Assembly: GCA_903921665.1 (NCBI GenBank)
Contig: CAIXQT010000146.1
Location: forward strand, 1 to 7,372
Origin: an uncultured Opitutia bacterium
GTDB taxonomy: Bacteria > Verrucomicrobiota > Verrucomicrobiia > Opitutales > UBA953
Direction: 5' to 3'
Length of the DNA stretch: 7,372 nt
The notes under the pieces were generated by a model. It had not been told where the DNA came from. It did not search any database and saw only the letters and a program-made list of their open reading frames with translations. Shown here one piece after another: positions 1 through 6,958 of this stretch; the stretch's first letter is position 1; each line of letters opens with the position of its first letter. Both the position numbers and the translations under genes were made by a program.

Positions 1-147
1 GACTTCCTCCTCGCGCTCGAGCACGGCATGCCCCCCGCGGGCGGCCTCGGCATCGGCATCGACCGCCTGGTGATCCTGCTGACCGGCGCGGCCAACATCC
101 GCGACGTCATCCTGTTCCCGACGCTCGCGCCCGAAGCGCAGGCCTGA
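1..147 (+). CDS. lysS: Lysyl-tRNA synthetase, class II, C-terminal end (partial)
   Basis: This is the last 48 residues of a protein that begins outside the window. It matches the C-terminal catalytic end of class II lysyl-tRNA synthetase, the cytoplasmic enzyme that uses ATP to charge tRNA(Lys). The visible hallmark is class II motif 3, GGLGIGIDRL at residues 14-23 of the fragment; its arginine contacts ATP. It is preceded by ALEHGMPP and followed by an IRDVILFP segment, the usual ending of LysS. The closely related class II enzymes AspS and AsnS share motif 3, but the EHGMPPAGGLGIGIDRLV wording and the short tail after the LFP segment favour LysS. The stop TGA is followed after 10 bases by a permease gene, so the two are probably co-transcribed. 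No terminator-like hairpin lies between them. Confidence 0.93.
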   Translation, partial: DFLLALEHGMPPAGGLGIGIDRLVILLTGAANIRDVILFPTLAPEAQA

Positions 148-157
148 GTCTTTTCCT

Positions 158-1370
158 TTGCCCTGGTTCCTCCATCTCGCCCTCCGCCAGCTCTTTCCTC
201 CCGGTAAGCGCTTCCCCGCGTTCGCGACGGTGTCGATCCTCGGCGTGGCGCTCGGCGTGGCCTCGTTGCTCGTCGTGCAGACGGTGATGAACGGCTTCGG
301 CGAAGAGCACCGCTTGCGCATCCGCGAATCCTTCGGCGACTGCCTCGTCACCGGCCCGGCGCCGATCGAAAATCCCGAAGCGCTCGCGAAGCAGCTCGCC
401 GCCCGCCCGGAGGTCGCCTCGGCCGCCCCTTTCGCCGAAGGTCCCGCGCTCGCCCGCAACGCCGACTTCTCCGGCATCGCCCAGGTGCGCGGCATCGACC
501 CGACCGACCCGAGCCAGCCGGCCCGCAAGTATGTGTATGGCGGCAGCTTCAACGACCTCGACGACGGGCGCATCATCCTCGGGGTCGGCCTCGCTCGCGC
601 CCTGCGCGTACGCGTCGGCGACCGCATCGAGGTCTGGTCCCCCGCGATGGCCGAACGCGCCGAGAAGGGCAAAGCCCCGTTGCCCGCCGAATTCGAGGTG
701 TGCGCGGTGATTCAGACCGGCTTCACCGAGGTCGATAACGCCGCCGCGCTCATCCCGCTGCGTCGCTTCCGTGAGATCTGGAACCTCGGTCCGCGCGCCC
801 ACGGGCTGACGCTCCGCCTCAAGGAGCCGACGCTCGCCGCCGAGACGGCGGGTCGCCTTGCGGTCGGCCACCCCGGGCTCCGCTTCCGTCCTTGGCAGGA
901 CATCAAGAAGGACTTCCTTGAGGCCATCCGTTTCGAGAAGACGATGCTCTTCTTCCTGATGTTCATCATCACGCTCGTCGCGTCGTTCTCGATCGGCAGC
1001 ACGCTCTTCTCGGCCGTCATCCGCCGCTCCCGCGAGGTCGGCGTGCTCGCCTCCCTCGGCGCCGCTCGCTGGCAGGTCGTCGCGCTCTTCGGCTTGCAGG
1101 GCCTGCTCATCGGCGCGCTGGGCACGCTCCTCGGCTTCCTGCTGACCTGGACGATCCTGTCCTTCCGCGAAGGGATCCTGAGCTCGATCAACGGCCTGTT
1201 CGGCGGCGGTGACATGGTCGCCAACGTCTATCAGTTCTCGAAGGTCCCCTTGCATTACGACGCGTCCGATTTCGTGATCGCGGCGGCATTCACCCTGCTG
1301 ACCACGGCGATCGCCGGCCTCGTGCCTGCGCTCTGGGCCGCCGGTCGCAAACCCTCGGAGGCGATGCGCG

Positions 1371-1378
<8 letters not shown>
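158..1378 (+). CDS. lolC: LolC/LolE-family lipoprotein-release ABC transporter permease
   Basis: This is an inner-membrane permease of the LolCDE type, which releases lipoproteins from the inner membrane to the periplasmic carrier LolA. Its 406 residues are the normal family length. The layout is one N-terminal membrane segment (about 21-45, ending in the family motif VMNGF at 43-47), a periplasmic MacB-like core (about 48-260), and an FtsX domain with three membrane segments (about 262-288, 306-334, 370-396). The cytoplasmic coupling stretch RSREVGVLASLGA lies at 290-302, and the C-terminus GRKPSEAMR is typical. The start is a TTG. No ATG or GTG lies upstream in frame, the next GTG falls inside the first membrane helix, and homologues begin with a similar short ALR-containing leader. 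No strong ribosome-binding site is visible. The last 8 bases overlap lolD. Only one permease is present, so the complex may be a homodimer of this protein with two LolD rather than a LolC-LolE pair; a second permease could be encoded elsewhere. Confidence 0.88.
1357..1361 (+). promoter_or_regulatory. Ribosome-binding site of lolD
   Basis: GGAGG lies inside the last codons of lolC, with 9 bases between it and the ATG of lolD. It is a textbook Shine-Dalgarno sequence and fixes the lolD start inside the upstream gene. It is one of only two clear sites of this kind in the window. Confidence 0.75.
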
Positions 1379-2042
<664 letters not shown>

Positions 2043-2043
2043 T

Positions 2044-2072
2044 TTGACAAGCAGGGCGGGGCGCGGTTGTCT
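2044..2072 (+). promoter_or_regulatory. Possible promoter of the nitroreductase gene
   Basis: A perfect -35 hexamer TTGACA (2044-2049) begins two bases after the lolD stop codon. After a 17-base spacer, the -10 position holds TTGTCT (2067-2072), a poor match to TATAAT. Transcription from here would begin about 2079, only a few bases before the ATG at 2083. The same TTG at 2044 would also serve as an in-frame upstream start, but that extension looks unlike protein of this family. The -35 is convincing and the -10 is not. Confidence 0.35.
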
Positions 2073-2082
2073 GGTGTCACTC

Positions 2083-2733
2083 ATGAACGCCGCCCTGACG
2101 CCTGCCCAACTTCTCGCTTCCCTGGAATGGCGCTACGCCACCAAGGCCTTCGACACCCGCAAGCTCCCGGACGCCACCTGGGCCGCGCTCGAGGAGTCCC
2201 TCCGCCTGACGCCTTCGTCCTTTGGCCTCCAGCCCTGGAAGTTCCTCGTGATCAACGACCCGGCCGTCCGCGCCAAGCTCCGCCCGGTCTCCTGGAACCA
2301 GACGCAGGTCACCGACGCCTCCCACCTCGTGGTCTTCGCCCGCCGCACGGAAGTCACCGAGCAGGACGTGAATGATTTCTTCAACCAGATGGTCGCCGAC
2401 CGTAAGGCCGACCCCGCCGCCCTCGAACCTTACCGCCAGATGATGATCGGTGGCGTGGTGAAGGGTAAGGACGCCGCAGGTCAGAAGGAGTGGGCGGCTC
2501 GTCAGCTCTACATCGCCCTGGGTCAGCTCATGGGCGCTGCCGCGGCTCTCGCGATCGACACTTGCGCCCTCGAAGGCATCGATCCTGCCGCCTACACCGA
2601 GATCCTCGGACTGAAGGGCACCGGCTACGAAGTCGTCGTCGCTTGCGCCGTCGGTTACCGCTCGTCGGAAGACAAGTACGCTTCGCTGAAGAAGATCCGC
2701 TACCCGGCCAGCCGCGTCATCAGTCGCGTCTGA
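2083..2733 (+). CDS. NAD(P)H-dependent FMN nitroreductase (NfsB-like oxidoreductase)
   Basis: This is a cytoplasmic flavoenzyme of the nitroreductase family, which uses NAD(P)H to reduce quinones, nitro compounds or similar acceptors through bound FMN. The 216 residues match the family length. Recognisable elements are RYATKAFD at 17-24 and PSSFGLQPW at 44-52 (FMN-binding positions), the long conserved helix WAARQLYIALGQLMGAAA at 137-154 followed by IDTCALEGID, and the C-terminal GYRSSEDKYASLKKIR. The ATG at 2083 is chosen over an in-frame TTG at 2044 because family members start just before the LEWRYATKAFD segment, and the extra 13 residues would be encoded across the putative promoter. No Shine-Dalgarno sequence precedes the ATG. 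The physiological substrate cannot be read from sequence. Its stop abuts the stop of the convergent helicase gene with no base between. Confidence 0.9.
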   Translation: MNAALTPAQLLASLEWRYATKAFDTRKLPDATWAALEESLRLTPSSFGLQPWKFLVINDPAVRAKLRPVSWNQTQVTDASHLVVFARRTEVTEQDVNDFFNQMVADRKADPAALEPYRQMMIGGVVKGKDAAGQKEWAARQLYIALGQLMGAAAALAIDTCALEGIDPAAYTEILGLKGTGYEVVVACAVGYRSSEDKYASLKKIRYPASRVISRV

Positions 2734-2736
2734 TCA
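2731..2736. other. Back-to-back stop codons of convergent genes (TGATCA)
   Basis: The nitroreductase stop TGA (2731-2733) is directly followed by TCA, the stop of the minus-strand helicase gene (2736-2734). The two stops form the palindrome TGATCA. There is no room for a conventional terminator between the genes, so transcripts of both must end inside the opposing gene. The same arrangement recurs at 6953-6958. Confidence 0.9.
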
Positions 2737-5028
2737 GCTGCGGGCGGACCAACGCACGAACTCGGCATCGTCGGTCAGCACCTGCGGGTCGCCGTACTCC
2801 GTCGAAAGCAGGCTCCGATAGGCCTCGTCGGCGAACCGGCGGCAGTGCAGGAGCACGCGCGCCGAATGGCCGGGAGCGCGGACGAGCCGGCCGAGCGCCT
2901 GGTTTACTTTCCGCATGCCGGGGCGGACGTAGGCCAATGAGAACGCGTCCTCGGCGCCGGCTTCGACGAACATCTTGCGTCGCGCTTCCTGCAGGGCGTT
3001 CACCTCGGGGAGGGCCGGGCCGATCACGACGGCGGAGCGGATGCGTCCGCCGAGCATGTCGACGCCTTCGCCGAGCGAGCCGCCGAGGATGAGGCAGAGG
3101 ATCGTGTAGCGATTGAGGGAGTCTTCGACGAAACGCGCGGTGCCGTCGGGCCCGAGTCCGCGGGGCTGCAGGGCGACATCGGCTTTCGGGTCGAGGTCGC
3201 GGACTTCCTTCACCGCCGCTTCGGCATATTTGTATGAGGGGAAGAACGCGGCCACCGCGCCTTCCTGTGAGAGGCGGAGCAGAGCGGCTCCGGTGCGGGC
3301 CATGTGGCCTTCGCGGGTCTTCAGGCGCGTGTCCACGCGTCCGTCGATCGCGACGGTGTACGCCCCTTGGCGCCACGGCGCGAGGGCGTTGACCATCACG
3401 AGGTTGTCGGGGTCGAGGCCGCAGTCGGCCGCAAGCGAGCCACGCGGACCCGGCGTCGCGGTCATCAGGAGCGAGTGGCCGAAGGCGCGGAGGCGTTCGC
3501 CGGTGGCCTTGGCGGCGGAAAGGCAATCGAGACTGAGCAGGCCGGGTCGAGGCGACCAGAGGAGCCAGCCGAGGTCGGCGGCTTCGAGGCGCTCGGACCA
3601 AGTCGCGGCGTTCCAGACGGCCTGCTTGGCGGCGTCGGGAAGGTCGTCGGTGTTGAACGGGTGTTCGGCGGCGAGGACGGACATGCGCTCGGCGATGGCC
3701 ATCGCCTCGATACGGTCGTCGGGCGAGATCGCATCGGCCTTCGGCAAGCGGTGGAGGAAGTCCGCCCACATCTGCGCGGTCTGGCACCAGGCTTCGGGCG
3801 CCCGGAAACGGGTGAGGGTGAAGGCGAAGTCGGCGGCGGCCTGTTCCTCGTCGCGCAGCGAGAGGCACTCGGCGGCGCGGTCAGGCAGGTTATGCGCTTC
3901 GTCGACGATGAGCACCGTGTCGGCCATGTCCCAGCCGGGGACGGTCTCGAGGGCGGCGCGGTTGCGGGGCGAGAAGACGTAGTTGTAGTCGCAGATCACC
4001 ACGTCGGCGTGGGCGAGCATCGCCTTGGTGATGTCCCATGGCGGCACGCCGGCGATGCGGCCGATCTCGCGGATGCGGCGGAGATCGGCGGCTTCTTCGA
4101 GGAGATGCTGCGGGTCGATCTTCGCGTTGGCCCAGTTGCGGCGGATCTGCTCGGGATCGTCGGTGATGCCTTCGACCTCGTGTTCCGAGCGCGGACGGAG
4201 GAGCACGGCGCGCAGTTCGTTGCTGCGGGCGAGGCGACGGAGTTCGGAGAGGACCTGGATCTGGCCCGTGCCTTTGCCGGTGAGGTAGAGCAGGCGGCCC
4301 GCGCGGCCGCCGCGGAGCAGACCGAGACCGTGGCGGAGCGCGGCGGAGGTCTTGCCGAAGCCGGTCGGGGCGACGAGCAGCCGCGTCGGCGAATCGAGCC
4401 CGGCCTGGTCGAGGTCGGCGCAGCATTGCAGCCATTCCGGGCGCGGCTCCTTGAAGGGCAGTCGGTCCGGAAGGTTCAGCAGGCGCGCGTGGCTCGCGCG
4501 GCGGTTCTCGGCGTGCGCGGCGAGCGTCTCCGCTTGTTCGAGCAGGTCGGCTTCGGCGGAGCGGGGCAGGGCGACCGGCTGACGCGTGCCGTCGGCCGGG
4601 TCGATGAAGATCAGTTCGCCTTTCACCTCGCGGGCGCCGGACGCAAGCCGGGCCGCATGGCAGTACGCGGCGAGCTGGAGGAAGTGATGGGCGAAGCGCC
4701 CGACGAGGAACTCCGGTTTGCGCGGCAGCTTCAGGCTGATCGTCTTGATCTCGCGGATGCGGATCTCGTCGGTCGTCTCGAGCCATTGGTCGGCGCGGCC
4801 GGTGATGGCGATCGTCCAGCCGAGGGCGCCGACTTCGCAGGCGATGGTGCGTTCGAACTGCCAGCCTTGGCCTTCGGCTTCGGCGACCTTGCGCATGGTC
4901 TCGTGCCATTGGCGGCCGGCCTCGGCGCGCCACGGGGCGCCGCCGGCGCCCGCGCCGGGGCCCGGGCGGAACGTCGCGAACTCCTGCGCGCTGAGCTCGA
5001 CGCGCTTGGCCTTGATGTCGATGCGCAT
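2734..5028 (-). CDS. PD-(D/E)XK nuclease fused to XPD/DinG-type helicase, lacking Fe-S cysteines
   Basis: This 764-residue protein has two domains. Residues about 1-195 look like a RecB/Cas4-type nuclease: the GxxxH motif (Gly38, His42), Asp80 in GRAD, Glu93 and Lys95 in REIKT, and QxxxY (Gln118, Tyr122). Residues about 200-764 are an SF2 helicase of the Rad3/XPD/DinG group: Walker A APTGFGKTS (220-228), DEAH box Asp376-His379 in VLIVDEAHN, motif III LLMTATP (520-526), motif IV FFPSYKYAE, motif V GGSLGEGVDM (649-658), and motif VI QALGRLVR (710-717). XPD and DinG carry four cluster-binding cysteines between Walker A and DEAH; here that span holds only Cys346, in the separate CDYNYVF motif. 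The likely role is nucleolytic processing of DNA in repair, and duplex unwinding is less certain. The ATG at 5028 overlaps the recO stop (TGATG). A longer reading to 5181 would add 51 residues encoded within recO and is rejected. Confidence 0.87.
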   Translation of the reverse strand: MRIDIKAKRVELSAQEFATFRPGPGAGAGGAPWRAEAGRQWHETMRKVAEAEGQGWQFERTIACEVGALGWTIAITGRADQWLETTDEIRIREIKTISLKLPRKPEFLVGRFAHHFLQLAAYCHAARLASGAREVKGELIFIDPADGTRQPVALPRSAEADLLEQAETLAAHAENRRASHARLLNLPDRLPFKEPRPEWLQCCADLDQAGLDSPTRLLVAPTGFGKTSAALRHGLGLLRGGRAGRLLYLTGKGTGQIQVLSELRRLARSNELRAVLLRPRSEHEVEGITDDPEQIRRNWANAKIDPQHLLEEAADLRRIREIGRIAGVPPWDITKAMLAHADVVICDYNYVFSPRNRAALETVPGWDMADTVLIVDEAHNLPDRAAECLSLRDEEQAAADFAFTLTRFRAPEAWCQTAQMWADFLHRLPKADAISPDDRIEAMAIAERMSVLAAEHPFNTDDLPDAAKQAVWNAATWSERLEAADLGWLLWSPRPGLLSLDCLSAAKATGERLRAFGHSLLMTATPGPRGSLAADCGLDPDNLVMVNALAPWRQGAYTVAIDGRVDTRLKTREGHMARTGAALLRLSQEGAVAAFFPSYKYAEAAVKEVRDLDPKADVALQPRGLGPDGTARFVEDSLNRYTILCLILGGSLGEGVDMLGGRIRSAVVIGPALPEVNALQEARRKMFVEAGAEDAFSLAYVRPGMRKVNQALGRLVRAPGHSARVLLHCRRFADEAYRSLLSTEYGDPQVLTDDAEFVRWSARS

Positions 5029-5630
5029 CAGGGCAGGACGAAATGCGCCTCGCCGGCGGACCAGCGTTCGAGGTCGGCGGAAAGCGCCGCGACGGTCTCT
5101 TCGTCGGTCGTCTGCCCGTCGAGCGGTTGGCCGAGGATCGCCGCCGCATGGGCCTGGCGGGCGCCGAGCCGCGTGAACCATTGCTCATGCACGCCCCAGC
5201 CGCCGTCCTTGAGGATGAGCCAGAGGCTCTTGAAATAGGCGCAGTCGGCGCGCGGGCGCGCGGCCATGGCGTCGAAGGTCTCCAGCGCGATGCGGTAGCA
5301 GACTTCGGCGGATTCGGGCGGTGGCGGGTTCTTGCGCAGCATCGACGCGAGGCGGCAGGCGCGTTCGAGCGTGCGGTGGTCGCGGGCGAGGCCGGCGCGG
5401 CGGGTGAGCAGGCGGTAGTCGCGGGCGAAGCGGATGCCGCCGTCCTTGGCGCGTTCGAGGCTGACTTCGCCTTCGTCGAAGAGGTCGGGCAAGGTCGTGC
5501 CGTTCCCGCGGTGGGTGCGGATCAGGCAGCGCACGAGGCCTTCGGCGGGTTCAAGCAGCGTGAGCAAGGAGTGCGACTCCCCGGAAGGATCGCGACCCAG
5601 CACCAGGCAGCGGAGGCTCGACGCGGACAT
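5028..5630 (-). CDS. recO: RecO-like DNA repair/recombination mediator
   Basis: This is probably RecO, the mediator that with RecR loads RecA onto SSB-coated single-stranded DNA in the RecFOR pathway. The N-terminal part (about 4-75) reads like the RecO OB fold: RCLVLGRDPSGESHSLLTLL, then an acidic, basic and hydrophobic alternation ending in RDYRLLT. The rest is helical, and AYFKSLWLILKDGGWGVHEQW at 131-151 resembles the RecO helical domain. At 200 residues it is shorter than the usual 230-250. It has no CxxC pairs, so the zinc finger of many RecO proteins is absent. The ATG at 5630 is preceded by AAGGAG and lies 5 bases after the DUF502 stop; the gene ends by overlapping the helicase start. 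RecO diverges quickly and I rely partly on context, so an unrelated small protein remains possible. Confidence 0.6.
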   Translation of the reverse strand: MSASSLRCLVLGRDPSGESHSLLTLLEPAEGLVRCLIRTHRGNGTTLPDLFDEGEVSLERAKDGGIRFARDYRLLTRRAGLARDHRTLERACRLASMLRKNPPPPESAEVCYRIALETFDAMAARPRADCAYFKSLWLILKDGGWGVHEQWFTRLGARQAHAAAILGQPLDGQTTDEETVAALSADLERWSAGEAHFVLP

Positions 5631-5635
5631 CCGGC

Positions 5636-6319
5636 CTACTCCTTGCTTTCCGGCTTGGGGACGACGGAGCCGAAGCTCATCAGCAGTCCGAGCGCTTCGC
5701 CGACGGTCAGCTTCGTCTCGCGGACTTCCTCGGGGGCGAGGTGCAGGATGACGCCGGTGGTCGGCGCGGGTGCCGCCGGGATGAAGACGTTCACGACCTG
5801 CTTGCCGATGGCTTCGCTGAAGACCGTCGGCTGCTCGTGGGTGACGAAGGCGATGGTCCACATGCCCGGACGGGGGAACTCGACCATGACGACACGGCGG
5901 AAGGTGTCCTTGTTGCGGCCGCTCAGGGCGTCGACCATCTGGCGGATCGTGCCGTAGAGGGAGCCGAGTCCGGGGATACGTTCGAGCACCGTCGCGAACC
6001 AGCGGTGGAGGATCTTGCCGAAGAGGCGCTTGGAGAGGTAGCCGACGACGACGAGGATGCAGATCATCACCACCGCGGACGACACCACCACGAGCTGACG
6101 GTAAAGGCCCATCGTGAAGTCGGGCGGCGTGGTCTTGGAATTATGCCATAACCAGGTCAGGCCGAACTCGAGGGCGGGCTGGATGAACTTGCCCATCAGG
6201 TCGAGGAGCACGGACACCACGTACAGCGTCAGGCCGATCGGCAGGAGGAGGAAGAGTCCCGTCAGGAAGTTGTGGCCTAGGCGGGAGGCAAAGGTGGTCT
6301 TTTCGTTCGTTTCGCCCAT
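5636..6319 (-). CDS. DUF502 family membrane protein
   Basis: This is a 227-residue integral membrane protein of the DUF502 family, related to plant COV proteins; its bacterial function is not established. Two strong membrane segments are visible: about 20-46 (GLFLLLPIGLTLYVVSVLLDL and following) and about 73-96 (QLVVVSSAVVMICILVVVGYL). Then come the family-typical LERIPGLGSLYGTIRQMVDAL (112-132) and a soluble C-terminal domain with VEFPRPGMWTIAFVT and IGKQVVNVFIPAAPAPTTG. The ATG at 6319 is chosen because the protein begins a few residues before the family-conserved start, and because the reading frame continuing upstream to 6931 runs antisense through the SOUL gene. It is the first gene of a minus-strand operon with recO and the helicase-nuclease. 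I found no convincing promoter or Shine-Dalgarno sequence in the 90 bases upstream. Confidence 0.88.
   Translation of the reverse strand: MGETNEKTTFASRLGHNFLTGLFLLLPIGLTLYVVSVLLDLMGKFIQPALEFGLTWLWHNSKTTPPDFTMGLYRQLVVVSSAVVMICILVVVGYLSKRLFGKILHRWFATVLERIPGLGSLYGTIRQMVDALSGRNKDTFRRVVMVEFPRPGMWTIAFVTHEQPTVFSEAIGKQVVNVFIPAAPAPTTGVILHLAPEEVRETKLTVGEALGLLMSFGSVVPKPESKE
5639..5644 (-). promoter_or_regulatory. Ribosome-binding site of recO
   Basis: On the minus strand AAGGAG lies within the last two sense codons of the DUF502 gene, 8 bases before the ATG at 5630. This decides the recO start against the in-frame extension to 5861, which would lie within the DUF502 gene. Confidence 0.75.
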
Positions 6320-6375
6320 GGGTCCAGCAAAGGAACTCCCGGAGCCGTGGCAAGGGCGGTCGCAGGTTTCGGGGA

Positions 6376-6403
6376 TTGGAAGCGGGTCGGCAGACGCTTT
6401 AAT
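6376..6403 (+). promoter_or_regulatory. Probable promoter of the SOUL gene, leaderless arrangement
   Basis: In the 90-base divergent gap (6320-6409) lies TTGGAA (6376-6381, 4 of 6 to the -35 consensus), a 16-base spacer, and TTTAAT (6398-6403, 5 of 6 to TATAAT). The -10 box is a conspicuous AT-rich patch in GC-rich DNA. It ends only 6 bases before the ATG at 6410, so the expected transcription start coincides with the start codon. No Shine-Dalgarno sequence fits between. I see no other element in the gap and no clear promoter for the divergent DUF502 gene. Confidence 0.5.
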
Positions 6404-6409
6404 GACCTT

Positions 6410-6955
6410 ATGAAGACGTTCCTCTGGGTTGCCCTCGCCATCGCCGCCGCCTCGGCCAAGCTGGAAGGCGTGTCCGAAGCCTATCCTCGCACCTCCCCCG
6501 GCGACCTTGAGCTGAAGACCTTGCCCGCGGCCCGCTGGATGCGCACGGAATCCTCGAAGGATTATTTCGCCGGCGACAACGGGCTGTTCATGAAGCTCTT
6601 CCGCTACATCGACTCCAACAAGATCCCGATGACCGCGCCGGTCGAAGCAGGCATCACGCCGGGCACGATGGTCTTCTACATGGACGACGCCTCGGCCAAG
6701 CGTGCCGACCTCGCGGAGACGCCGCAGGTGAAGCTGTCGTCGGTGCCCGAACGCCGCGTGGCCGCGATCGGTATCCGCGGTTCGTACAGCCGTGAGAACT
6801 ACGACGAGGGCTTGGCCGAACTGCGCGCCTGGCTCGCCAAGCGCACGGACGTGAAAGCAGCCGGCGAACCTTACGCGGTCTACTGGAACAGCCCGTTCGT
6901 GCCCTTCTTCTTCAAGCAGTCGGAAGTGCACATCCCCGTCGTGCCGACGAAGTGA
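6410..6955 (+). CDS. Exported SOUL heme-binding family protein
   Basis: This 181-residue protein belongs to the SOUL/HBP family, whose animal members bind heme; the role of bacterial members is unclear. Family hallmarks are LFRYIDSNKIPMTAPV (63-78), the VAAIGIRGSYSRENYDEGLAELRAWL stretch around 117-141, and EPYAVYWNSPFVPFF (153-167) followed by SEVHIPV. Residues 1-16 form a signal peptide: one Lys, a hydrophobic run, and a plausible cleavage site after Ala-Ser-Ala (14-16), so it probably acts in the periplasm. The ATG at 6410 is chosen over an in-frame GTG at 6347, which would bury the signal peptide and overlap the promoter. The only histidine is His174 near the C-terminus, so any heme ligation would differ from the His-ligated animal proteins. 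It is a stand-alone gene; its stop abuts that of pyrD. Confidence 0.87.
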   Translation: MKTFLWVALAIAAASAKLEGVSEAYPRTSPGDLELKTLPAARWMRTESSKDYFAGDNGLFMKLFRYIDSNKIPMTAPVEAGITPGTMVFYMDDASAKRADLAETPQVKLSSVPERRVAAIGIRGSYSRENYDEGLAELRAWLAKRTDVKAAGEPYAVYWNSPFVPFFFKQSEVHIPVVPTK

Positions 6956-6958
6956 TCA
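6953..6958. other. Back-to-back stop codons of convergent genes (TGATCA)
   Basis: The SOUL gene stop TGA (6953-6955) is directly followed by TCA, the pyrD stop read on the minus strand (6958-6956). This is the second zero-gap convergent junction in the window with the same hexamer. No hairpin plus T-tract terminator is visible on either side. Confidence 0.9.

Noticed and set aside
2044..2082. TTG start adding 13 residues to the nitroreductase
   Set aside because: The extra residues do not resemble family N-termini, and the TTG is part of a perfect -35 hexamer. The ATG at 2083 fits better.
3902..4344. Frameshift as the cause of the missing Fe-S cysteines
   Set aside because: The frame is continuous, and motifs on both sides (YLTGKGTGQ, then DVVICDYNYVF and DEAH) are in phase, with family-like sequence between them. 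Substitution is more likely than a sequencing error.
5029..5181. 51-residue N-terminal extension of the helicase-nuclease into recO
   Set aside because: It is Arg-rich, is encoded inside recO in another frame, and lacks a ribosome-binding site. The TGATG overlap at 5026-5030 is a classic coupled start.
3890..5188. A 432-codon minus-strand frame overlapping the helicase gene
   Set aside because: It is an Arg/Pro-rich translation of the helicase gene in the wrong frame, with no motif and no start signal of its own.
3304..5238. A 644-codon open frame on the plus strand, antisense to the helicase-nuclease
   Set aside because: Its product is a low-complexity Gly/Ala/Arg/Glu protein with no recognisable motif, and it mirrors a gene with many conserved motifs. 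Long antisense frames are expected in GC-rich DNA, where stop codons are rare.
6347..6409. GTG start adding 21 residues to the SOUL protein
   Set aside because: It would place charged residues ahead of the signal peptide and overlap the probable promoter; the ATG at 6410 starts a textbook signal peptide.
6320..6931. Upstream extension of the DUF502 reading frame antisense to the SOUL gene
   Set aside because: The extension has no similarity to DUF502 proteins, lies opposite a well-supported gene, and the ATG at 6319 gives the normal family length.
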